Source: DATDIC01 sp963777625
GTDB taxonomy: Bacteria; Pseudomonadota; Alphaproteobacteria; Acetobacterales; Acetobacteraceae
Direction of reading: 5' to 3'
Length of the DNA stretch: 64,000 nucleotides
NCBI GenBank assembly: GCA_963777625.1
Contig: CAVZRO010000021.1
Span: forward strand, 248,001-312,000
Program-made: the position numbers and the translations under genes
The notes under the pieces: model-generated
Seen by the model: only the letters and a program-made list of their open reading frames with translations
What the model was told of the DNA's origin: nothing
Databases searched by the model: none
Part shown: positions 55,152 through 62,752 of the stretch, piece by piece
Layout: each line of letters opens with the position of its first letter
Position numbering within the stretch: the stretch's first letter is position 1

Positions 55152-56198
55152 CTATCCCGTCAGCACCTCGATCCGACGGTGGACGATATTGCTGCGGTTC
55201 CACGTGTAAGCGACCTGCAGCGCGTCGCCGGCCGCAATGATCGCCGGATAGGAGAACTCGCCCTCCTCGCTCTCAAGCCTCAGCAGCTCCGACCACCGCC
55301 GGCCGTTATCATCCGAAACCAGCAACGCGAGCGGCGAACGCGCCGCCCAGTTGCCGCCGACCGGATTGCACGCAAGCACCAGCCCGCCATCCGCAAGTTT
55401 CGCCAGATCGAGCCCGCTGTTGTTGTTCGGCAGATCCGTGGCGTACGCCGGGCACCAGCTCCGGCCGCCATCCGTCGAATCACTGCGATAGATAAACCCT
55501 CGCGTGCTCCGAAGCAGCATGTGCACATGCCCCGCCGCGCTCTCCCACAGCGTCGGCTGGATCACCCCGTCCCAGGCAAACGTCCGCGACGTGTCGGTCT
55601 CCCACAGCACATGCTCGTCGAGTCCGCGCCAGCTCGTGCCCGCGGACGCCGCTCCGCCCGCGCGGTGCGCGATCGGAACATCGTGCCGCCGCCAAATCAT
55701 CCCCTTGTCGGAGGAGTGATCGGCAAACGCATCCCAGTGCCGGTCGTCCTCGATGGAGCCGCCGGCCAGCCAACTGCCATCGGAAAGCACGATCGGCTTG
55801 TTCTTCACCGGCCCGCGCGGCGCGGCGTCACCCGGCACGAGAAGGCGCGGCGTGCTCCATCGCGCGCCGCCATCCCCGGATTGCGCGACGCGGGTGATCC
55901 AACCATGCACCGTCGCCCCGACTTTGTAGAACAGCCAGACCCGCGTGCCCTCCGCATGGAGCACCGGGTTCCAGTGCGCCAACCCCGGCTCCGCGAACAG
56001 CCGCGACGGCTCGCCCCATTCCCCGCCCGAGCACCGGCAGCACCAGATGGCAGTATCCCCGCAGCCTTCCCGGCTTCCGGCAAAGAACGCGACCAGCAGA
56101 TCGCCGTCAGGCAGGGCGGCAATCGTCGCGGCGTGGCATTGCTCGAAACGGGCTGCCCCGCCAGGGATAAGGAACTGTCGTGGCCCCGCCCGAAGCAT
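55152..56198 (-). CDS. Sialidase-family (BNR repeat) protein
   Basis: A six-bladed propeller protein of 348 residues, related to exo-alpha-sialidases. Four Asp-box motifs (SxDxGxxW) are visible: SGDGGARWS, SSDKGMIWR, STDGGRSWC and SDDNGRRWS. RQFLIPGG near residue 8 may correspond to the FRIP Arg motif but lacks the Arg. No signal peptide is seen, so it would act inside the cell. It is the last gene of the ABC/lyase operon, 8 nt after the lyase stop in corrected frame. Its substrate is probably a sugar-acid conjugate rather than true sialic acid. Confidence 0.85.
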   Translation of the reverse strand: MLRAGPRQFLIPGGAARFEQCHAATIAALPDGDLLVAFFAGSREGCGDTAIWCCRCSGGEWGEPSRLFAEPGLAHWNPVLHAEGTRVWLFYKVGATVHGWITRVAQSGDGGARWSTPRLLVPGDAAPRGPVKNKPIVLSDGSWLAGGSIEDDRHWDAFADHSSDKGMIWRRHDVPIAHRAGGAASAGTSWRGLDEHVLWETDTSRTFAWDGVIQPTLWESAAGHVHMLLRSTRGFIYRSDSTDGGRSWCPAYATDLPNNNSGLDLAKLADGGLVLACNPVGGNWAARSPLALLVSDDNGRRWSELLRLESEEGEFSYPAIIAAGDALQVAYTWNRSNIVHRRIEVLTG

Positions 56199-56206
56199 CG
56201 GTGGCG

Positions 56207-57090
56207 TCAGGCCGCCGCGCTCTGCTGCAGCCCGCGCAGCCCCTCCGCCACGCGCGCGCCAACCGCCGGGGACGCCGCGCACAGCGGCGGCCGCACCGGC
56301 GCCAGCCATCGCGGCCAGTCTGCGCTGCCAGCGTCGCCTTCAGCCCGGGCAGGAACGGAGCACTCATCAGTTGCTGCGCGCGGCGCATCTTCGCCTCCGC
56401 CTCCCCACCGCGGAACATGGCCCGAACCAGGTGCGGCGCGATGTTGCCCATGCCGCAGATCGTCCCGGTGCCGCCTTCCGCGAGGGCACGCCCGATATCG
56501 GCCTCATTGCCGACCGTCACCGCCAGGTCCGGCGCCGCCGCGCGGAAAGCCCGGAACTGCGCGAAGTCCGCCGAGCTGTCCTTCACCCCCGCCAGGACAC
56601 GCCCATAGCGCGCGCGCAGCCGCGCCGCGACCTCGGGTGGCACGGCCACGCCGGAGACCTGCGGGATGTGATACAGCGTCGCCCGCAGCGCATCGTCGCC
56701 GACCCCGTCCAGGACCGCGGCGAACGCGGCCTCGATCCCCTCCGGCGTCACCTCCCGATAGAAATAGGGCGGCAGCATCAGCACCTGCGTCAGGCCGAGC
56801 GCACGCACCGCCCGGATGAATGCGATACCGTCGCTGATCGCCGGGAAGCCTGCGCCCAACGCCAGCCGCTCCGGCGCAATGCCACCGGCGAGCATCGCCT
56901 CGGTTGCCGCCAGCCGCTCAGCCCCGTTGAACGACGTGCCCTCACCTGTGGTGCCGAACAACACCACGCCTTCGACCGTCTGATCGAACAGGAAGCGCAT
57001 ATGCCGCAGCATCTCCGCGTGGTCGATATCGCCAGCCGCCGTCAGCGGCGTCGCCAGCGCAACCCAGAAACCGCCAATGCCATCACGCAT
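56207..57090 (-). CDS. DHDPS/N-acetylneuraminate lyase family aldolase (3' frameshift)
   Basis: An aldolase of about 294 residues. GTTGEGTSFNG near residue 46 binds the oxo-acid carboxylate, YHIPQVSG carries the Tyr near 141 and LAGVKDSSADF the Schiff-base Lys near 169. After LPGLKATLAAQ the frame is wrong by one missing base around 56313-56322; in the corrected frame it ends WLAPVRPPLCAASPAVGARV and stops at 56207. It probably cleaves a 2-keto-3-deoxy sugar acid to pyruvate and an aldehyde. Confidence 0.88.
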
Positions 57091-57108
57091 TCTTCTCTCC
57101 GCTCATGT

Positions 57109-57942
57109 CTATCCTTTGACGCCGCCCGCCATCAGCCCGGACACGAACCAGCGTTGCAGCAGCGCATAAATTATCATCGGGATCACCCCGATAAGGGTCA
57201 GGATCGCGAACAGCTTGCCGGGGTCGGCCATATATGGCCCCTCGAAATACAGCGGCGCCAGCGGCAGCGTCTTCATCTCGTTGCGAGACATGATCACCAG
57301 CGCGAGGAAAAATTCGTTCCATGAGAACAGGAACTGCCACACCGCAACCACCAGCAGCGCCGGTCGCACCAGCGGTGCGACCACACGCAGCAGCACGGAC
57401 AGCGAACCGGCGCCGTCGATGATCGCCGCTTCCTCCAGCTCCACCGGTACGCCGTCCATCGCCCCCTTCACGATCACCGTGCCGAACGCGATGCCCAGCG
57501 CCGTTTCCGGCCCGATCAGGCCCAGATATGAATTGGTCAGCCCGATCACGCGCAGCAGCACGGTGATCGGGATCAGCAGCGAGGCCAGCGGCAGCAGCAG
57601 CGCGCTCATCACGATCAGCAGGATGATATGTCCGCCGCGCACTTTCAGCCGGGAGATCGCATAGGCAAGACACACCGCACATGCCAGCGTGGCCGCGACC
57701 GTTGCCAGCGAGATGACGACCGAGTTCACGAAAAACCGGACGAAATCGCCATGCATCAGTACCGCGGCGTAATTCGCCAGAGTCGGGTGCGGCGCGATCA
57801 GCACTGGTGAAAAACTGTCCTCGCTGTGCCGGACCGAGATATCCACCATGTAAATGGTCGGCAGCAGACTGAGCGCGCAGGCCACCCCAAGCACCACGTA
57901 CGCGATCGACCGGGACGGGCGCAGGCGCCGCCGCCGTGTCAC
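57109..57942 (-). CDS. Carbohydrate ABC transporter permease (MalG/CUT1 type)
   Basis: A 277-residue inner-membrane permease with six helices. The EAA loop is LEEAAIIDGAGSLSVLLRVV. The GTG start at 57942 overlaps the stop of the first permease by 4 nt. It forms a heterodimer with the other permease. Its C-terminus ends LLQRWFVSGLMAGGVKG, as in MalG relatives. Confidence 0.93.
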   Translation of the reverse strand: MTRRRRLRPSRSIAYVVLGVACALSLLPTIYMVDISVRHSEDSFSPVLIAPHPTLANYAAVLMHGDFVRFFVNSVVISLATVAATLACAVCLAYAISRLKVRGGHIILLIVMSALLLPLASLLIPITVLLRVIGLTNSYLGLIGPETALGIAFGTVIVKGAMDGVPVELEEAAIIDGAGSLSVLLRVVAPLVRPALLVVAVWQFLFSWNEFFLALVIMSRNEMKTLPLAPLYFEGPYMADPGKLFAILTLIGVIPMIIYALLQRWFVSGLMAGGVKG

Positions 57943-58883
57943 GCCAGTTTCCTGCGTAGGGGAATCATGCGACCGCTGGCGATCGCATACTCTATCGCCA
58001 CCAGCACCAGGGCCAGCACGAACAGCACCACCGCCACGGTGGAGGCATAGTCCATGCGATTCTGTTCGAACCCCGTCTGGAAGATATACGTCGCCAGCGT
58101 CTGGGAGGCATTGGCCGGGCCGCCCTCCGTCATCAGGTAGATCAGCGGAAATTGCTGCAGCGCCTGGATCGTTCCGAGTACCACCAGCGACACATGCGTC
58201 GCACCCAGCATGGGCCAGATGATGTAGCGCATCCGTGCGAACCCGGTGGCGCCGTCGATCGCCGCCGCCGCCAGGATCTCCGTATCGATCTGCGCAATTC
58301 CCACGCAGTACATCAGCACGAAGAACCCGCACCACTGCCACACGTTCACCGCGATCACACCCAGCGTCGCCCACTGCGGGGTGCCGAGAATTGCCGGGAA
58401 ATGGTCAGCGAGGCCCAGCCAGTTGAACAGCCCGAACAGCAATCCGTAGTCCGGCGCATAGATGGTGGTGAACACCAGCGCGATCACCGAGGGTGTCACC
58501 ACCATCGGCAGGAACAGCAGCGTCCGGAACAGCGGCCGCCACCGCTCGATATAGAGCTCGATCAGCACCGCAAGCGGAAACCCGATGGCAATTTCCGCCG
58601 CGATGCTGACCACGACCCAGATGATCGAATTGCGCACGGCGATCCAGAACACCGGATCGTTCGCCGCCTGAACGTAATTCGCGCTCGTTACCACCCCGTG
58701 CGCGCCATGCAGGCTCGCCACCAGATTGGCCACGATCGGATACAGCTCGAAAAGCACGAACAGCGCCAGCGCCGGCACCACGTACAGCCAGGCCTCCCCT
58801 GGCCGCGTGCCGATGCGCAGCCTCCGGCGCGCGGCCTGGCGCGCCGGTGCCGCCACCGGGCCGACAGTGGTCGTGCTCAACAT
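57939..58883 (-). CDS. Carbohydrate ABC transporter permease (MalF/CUT1 type)
   Basis: A 314-residue permease with six helices after an N-terminal tail. The EAA loop is AAAIDGATGFARMRYIIWPM. It begins MLSTTTVGPVAAPARQAARR at 58883, 7 nt after the binding-protein stop. GTLLFLPMVVTP-like and YLMTEGGPANASQTL segments are typical of MalF/UgpA relatives. No ATPase gene is adjacent. Confidence 0.92.
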   Translation of the reverse strand: MLSTTTVGPVAAPARQAARRRLRIGTRPGEAWLYVVPALALFVLFELYPIVANLVASLHGAHGVVTSANYVQAANDPVFWIAVRNSIIWVVVSIAAEIAIGFPLAVLIELYIERWRPLFRTLLFLPMVVTPSVIALVFTTIYAPDYGLLFGLFNWLGLADHFPAILGTPQWATLGVIAVNVWQWCGFFVLMYCVGIAQIDTEILAAAAIDGATGFARMRYIIWPMLGATHVSLVVLGTIQALQQFPLIYLMTEGGPANASQTLATYIFQTGFEQNRMDYASTVAVVLFVLALVLVAIEYAIASGRMIPLRRKLA

Positions 58884-58890
58884 GCGCCGG

Positions 58891-60199
58891 CTAATGCGCT
58901 GCCTGCGCCTGCGCGACCGTCTGCACCGCCTGCATCGCCGCCTCCGGTGTCTTCTCTCCGGCCGCAACCGCCTGCAGGTTGCTTACCAGGGCGTCGAACA
59001 CGACCGGATTGCCGATCGCGTGCGGCTGCGCGATCTCCAGCTCAGCGATATAGCTTGTGTAGAGTTCCTGCAGGTGCGGGTTGAGCGTCTCCGTCGGTTT
59101 CATGCCTCGGAAAGCCGGCAGATCATTCAACTGATCGAGCGCCACCTGCTCGCCCACGCCGCTGATCAACTCCTTCAATACCGTCTCCGACGCCGCTTTC
59201 ACCTCCGGCGATGCAGCGGCGGTCTTGGTGATGCCCCACCCGAGATCGATGCCGCCCAGCGGCGGGCTCGCCTTGCCGCCATCCGCCACCGCCGGGAAAA
59301 AGAACTTGCCGTAGCCCGACATGGTCTTCAGCGCCGGATTGCTCGACAGCGCCGTCTCCTGCAGCCACCACGACCCGAGCGAGATCATTCCCACGCGTCC
59401 GGCCGCGAACAGATTGGCGCCGGTCGGATATTGCAGCGCCGACAGCGCACCGTCCTGTACCACCTTGTCGGTGAACAGCCGCTGCCAGACCTTCGCCGCG
59501 TCCACCATCCCGGGCTGCGTCCATACCGGGGCGCCCTCTTCGGCGGCGAGCAGGCCTTTCAGGTCGGTCTGGGCGGCGATCTGCATATAGACCCAGCCAT
59601 CGAACAACTCGGTTCCGCCGCCCTGGTAGAACGGAATGAAGCCTGCCGCGTGCAGCTTCTTCGCATCAGCAACCATTTCATCCATGGTCGCCGGCGGTCG
59701 GTCGATCTTCGCCTTCTCGAACGCCGCGCGATTGTACCAGATGTTCAGCACTTCGGCTTCCTGCGGCAGGACGTAGAAGCCGCTGTCGCCCTGCGGATTC
59801 CCGAGCCGCGCCTGCTTCAGCAGCGCCGACGCGAAGTTCTTCTCCCAATCCTTGCCCCACAGGGTCTCGGCCACCGGGCCCAGATCGAGCAGGTTCGGCC
59901 GGTACTCCTGGGTGAAGGCGCCCGGCGGCAGGCCGATGATATCCGGCAGCGTTCCGGCCGCCGCGGCGGCCTTCAGCGCGGTGAAATAGGGCGTATGCGG
60001 CTGGATCGTTGCAGTTCACCTCGATATCCGGATGGGCTTTCTCGATCGCCGCGACCATCGCCTGTGTCGTCGATTCCACTGGGCTCCACGACCACAGCGT
60101 CACGACGGTTTTCGCCGCCGCGTAACCAGGCGTCGCGATGCCGAGTGCGGTTGCCGCAAGCACGCCGCGCAGCATGCGTTTCGTTCGGGCTCTCATCAT
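58891..60199 (-). CDS. Carbohydrate ABC extracellular binding protein (frameshift)
   Basis: Starting MMRARTKRMLRGVLAATALG at 60199, with a Sec signal cleaved near GYAAA, this reads VVTLWSWSPVESTTQAMVAA. One extra base in TT 60009-60010 shifts the frame; corrected, the family-1 sugar-binding protein continues TLPDIIGLPPGAFTQEY, WGKDWEKNF, GMISLGSWWLQETAL and ends TVAQAQAAH (~435 residues). ATGA overlap joins it to the GntR gene. It captures an oligo- or monosaccharide in the periplasm. Confidence 0.88.
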
Positions 60200-60900
60200 G
60201 TCTCCTCCTGTCGGTCAGGTCTTTCCGGCCGGATTGCCGGCTCGGCCGCGGCGCTCTCGGCCTCCATTCCCAGCGCACGCCGCCGCGCGCTCGCCAGGTG
60301 GCCACGAAGGCTGTTCGTCGCGGCGCCGATGTCGCGCCGCTCGATCGCGCGAACGATTGCGACATGCTCCGCGATTGCCGGCGGAAGCGTGGTCGCGGAC
60401 AGCGTCACACGGTCCGGCCTCATCATGCGGATACGAATTGCGTTGACGCGGTGGATATCGCTCATCAGCCGATTGCCGAGGAAATCCACCAGCATGTCGT
60501 GAAAGCCCCAGTCCACCTGCTGGGCTTCAGCCAGCAACTCGTCGGTGATCCCGTCCTCCGCGCGGCGCCGCACGGCGTCCAGTGCGGCGCTCTGCTCGTG
60601 CACCAGCGCGTCGGGCGCCGTCGCCACGAAATGCGCCAGCGCGTGCAGCTCGATCACCTCCCGTAACCCGAAGGCGTCCCGCAGCAGGTGCACATCCAGT
60701 TGCGCGACATGCAGTCCGCGCTGCGGGATCGCGCGGATCAACCCTTCCGCTTCGAGCCGGGGGATCATCTCCCGGATGGCGCTCAGCCCGAAGCCGGTCA
60801 GCTTCGCCAGCTCCTTTTGCGTCACGAACTGGCCCGGCGCGAGCTGTCCCTCCACCAGGTGGCGCGTGAACGCCTCATAGGCTCGATGCCGCAGCGTCAT
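60196..60900 (-). CDS. GntR-family regulator (FadR subfamily)
   Basis: This 234-residue regulator has an N-terminal winged HTH (FVTQKELAKLTGFGLSAIRE, then RLEAEGLIRAIPQRG) and a helical FCD domain with the metal or effector ligands of FADR (VIELHALAHFV, FHDMLVDFLGN, EHVAIVRAIERRD). It is the first gene of the operon and overlaps the binding-protein gene by 4 nt, so it probably represses its own operon and responds to the imported sugar acid or its breakdown product. Confidence 0.92.
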   Translation of the reverse strand: MTLRHRAYEAFTRHLVEGQLAPGQFVTQKELAKLTGFGLSAIREMIPRLEAEGLIRAIPQRGLHVAQLDVHLLRDAFGLREVIELHALAHFVATAPDALVHEQSAALDAVRRRAEDGITDELLAEAQQVDWGFHDMLVDFLGNRLMSDIHRVNAIRIRMMRPDRVTLSATTLPPAIAEHVAIVRAIERRDIGAATNSLRGHLASARRRALGMEAESAAAEPAIRPERPDRQEET

Positions 60901-60915
60901 ACCGCTCTTGTCGCA

Positions 60916-60927
60916 CTGACATGTCAG
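60916..60927. promoter_or_regulatory. Palindrome upstream of gntR, likely autoregulatory operator
   Basis: CTGACATGTCAG, a perfect 12-bp palindrome 16 bp before the gntR start, followed by a half-like CTGTCAA. Position and size suit a FadR-type GntR operator. Confidence 0.5.
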
Positions 60928-61046
60928 CCTGTCAACGCTGCGCGATCATGGCCCGAGACCCGCCGGCAACGCCCGCTTCGGATATATTCGCCCGGCATGG
61001 GTCCGTTCTGCATCCGGTGCATAGCCGCAAGCCTAGCCGGCTGATC

Positions 61047-61060
61047 ATAACGCGCGTTAT
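61047..61060. promoter_or_regulatory. Palindrome upstream of marR
   Basis: ATAACGCGCGTTAT, a perfect 14-bp palindrome 32 bp before the marR start. MarR proteins usually bind such sites and control their own efflux operon. Confidence 0.55.
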
Positions 61061-61092
61061 AGTAAGCCCTAACTCGCCGAAGGCGGCCCATT

Positions 61093-61569
61093 TTGAAAGA
61101 TTTCCACCGCGACCTGTCGTTCTTGCTGCACGACGTCGCCCGCCTGCTCCGCGTGGAAGCCGACAAACGCGCCCGCGCCCACGGCATGACGCGCGCCCAA
61201 TGGGCCATCCTGATCTGGCTGGAACGCCAACCCGGCATCTCCCAGAAGGAACTCGCCGAGCTGCTGGAAGTCGAGCCGATCACCGTCGCCCGCCTGATCG
61301 ACCGGCTGGAGACGCGCGGCATGGTGGAACGCCGGTCCGACCCGAAGGACCGGCGGATCTGGCGCCTTCATCTGCTCGCCGCGGCTTACCCGGTGCTGCG
61401 CGAGATCGACTGCCAACGCTCCGATATGCGCAACATGCTCATCGCCGGCCTCGATCGGGCGACGCTGGACACTACCACGGAAGCCCTGATCACCATGAAA
61501 GCCACCTTGACTGCGCGGCGCGCCGAGCCTGATCCCGTCATCGACGCTATCCCGGAAGAAGCCGCCTGA
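61093..61569 (+). CDS. MarR-family regulator of the efflux operon
   Basis: A 158-residue MarR winged-helix protein. The HTH is ISQKELAELLEVEPITVARL and the wing is ERRSDPKDRRIWRLHL with the conserved D-x-R. The start is TTG at 61093, chosen because no ATG or GTG fits upstream in the frame and the family N-terminus (FHRDLSFLLHDVARLLRVEA) follows directly. TGATG overlap couples it to emrA, so it is the likely repressor of emrAB. Confidence 0.92.
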   Translation: MKDFHRDLSFLLHDVARLLRVEADKRARAHGMTRAQWAILIWLERQPGISQKELAELLEVEPITVARLIDRLETRGMVERRSDPKDRRIWRLHLLAAAYPVLREIDCQRSDMRNMLIAGLDRATLDTTTEALITMKATLTARRAEPDPVIDAIPEEAA

Positions 61570-62750
61570 TGTCGCAGAGCGCCGCCGCCGAGGGTCGTTC
61601 CCGCGTGGGCGCATCCGACGTCGTCGATCGTCCGGTCCGCACCCGGATCAGCCGCCACGCCGTCGGACCGATATTGATGGTCCTCGGCATCGTCGTGGTC
61701 GGCGCCGGTGCCCTGACCTTCTGGCTGCATGGCGGACGCTACGTCTCAGTGGACGACTCCTACGTGCGCGCCGCCAAGGAAGCGCTCTCCACCGATGTCG
61801 GCGGAATCGTAGCCGAAGTACCAGTGAAGGACGGCCAGCACGTGAATCAGGGACAGGTGCTGTTGCGCCTGGACCCGCGCCGCTTCCAGATCGCGGTGGC
61901 CGGCGCCAAGGCAGACCTCGCGGAGACCGCCCAGTCCCTGCACGGCATGCAGCAAGACTATCATCGCATGCTCAGCGATATCGACGTGAAGCAGTCGCAG
62001 GTGCAGGCCGACCAGGCCAATTTCGACCGCTACGCGACCCTGGTGAAGGGCGGCGGGGTGACCCGTGCCGAGTATGACAATGCCCGCTTCGCCTTGGCCG
62101 CGGACCAGCACGCCGTGCAGGCATCGAAGCAGCAGGCGGAGGTCCAGTTGGCAAAGCTGGGCGGCAACGCCGACCAGCCCGTGGAGCAGCTTGCGCAATA
62201 TGCCGCGGCGCAGGCAAAGGTGGACGAGGCGCAGCGGCAGCTCGACGACAGCGTGATCCGGGCTCCGTTTGCCGGCACCGTCACCGATGTGGACAGCGTT
62301 CAGCCGGGCATGTACCTGGCCGCATCCACCGCCGCCTTCGGACTGGTTTCATCCGAGCGTGTCTGGGTGGAGGCCGATCCCAAGGAAACCGAACTCACCT
62401 GGGTCAAGCCCGGCGACCACGTTGACGTTACGGTCGATACCTATCCCGGCCATGTCTGGCAGGGCGTGGTCGAGAGCATTTCGCCCAATTCCGGATCGGA
62501 GTTCTCCGTACTGCCGGCGCAGAACACCTCGGGCAATTGGGTGAAGGTGGTGCAGCGCATTCCACTGCGCGTCCGCGTCGATCGCCAGCCCGGCGACCCG
62601 GAGCTGCGCACCGGCATGAGCGTGGAAGTCAGCATCGACACCGGGCATACCAGGTCTATTTCGGACCTGTACCTGATGAACCCTCACCCGGATTGCTACG
62701 CAATCCGACCTCTCCCACAAGCGGGAGCGGTGAATGGCAATGGTCGGTAA
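61569..62750 (+). CDS. emrA: HlyD-family periplasmic adaptor (EmrA-like)
   Basis: A 393-residue membrane-fusion protein. An N-terminal helix (GPILMVLGIVVVGAGALTFW) anchors it; VSVDDSYVRAAKEALSTDVG starts the lipoyl domain, then a long coiled coil and DDSVIRAPFAGTVTDVDSVQ complete it. The beta-barrel ends PELRTGMSVEVSIDTGHTRS. After this the frame passes through an inserted palindromic repeat (62681-62727), so the last ~25 residues are not family sequence. It links EmrB to an outer-membrane channel. Confidence 0.93.
   Translation: MSQSAAAEGRSRVGASDVVDRPVRTRISRHAVGPILMVLGIVVVGAGALTFWLHGGRYVSVDDSYVRAAKEALSTDVGGIVAEVPVKDGQHVNQGQVLLRLDPRRFQIAVAGAKADLAETAQSLHGMQQDYHRMLSDIDVKQSQVQADQANFDRYATLVKGGGVTRAEYDNARFALAADQHAVQASKQQAEVQLAKLGGNADQPVEQLAQYAAAQAKVDEAQRQLDDSVIRAPFAGTVTDVDSVQPGMYLAASTAAFGLVSSERVWVEADPKETELTWVKPGDHVDVTVDTYPGHVWQGVVESISPNSGSEFSVLPAQNTSGNWVKVVQRIPLRVRVDRQPGDPELRTGMSVEVSIDTGHTRSISDLYLMNPHPDCYAIRPLPQAGAVNGNGR
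62681..62727. repeat. CCCTCACCCGG-type repeat at the emrA-emrB junction
   Basis: CCCTCACCCGGATTGCTACG, then CAATCCGACCTCTCCC and CAAGCGGGAG, with GGATTG/CAATCC as a short stem. This repeat class is common between genes in alphaproteobacteria. Here it adds new codons to the end of emrA. Confidence 0.72.
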
Positions 62751-62752
62751 GG

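Noticed and set aside
58726..60666. 646-codon open frame on the plus strand
   Set aside because: It is opposite the ABC binding-protein, permease and GntR genes, which have clear domains. Composition is shadow-like.
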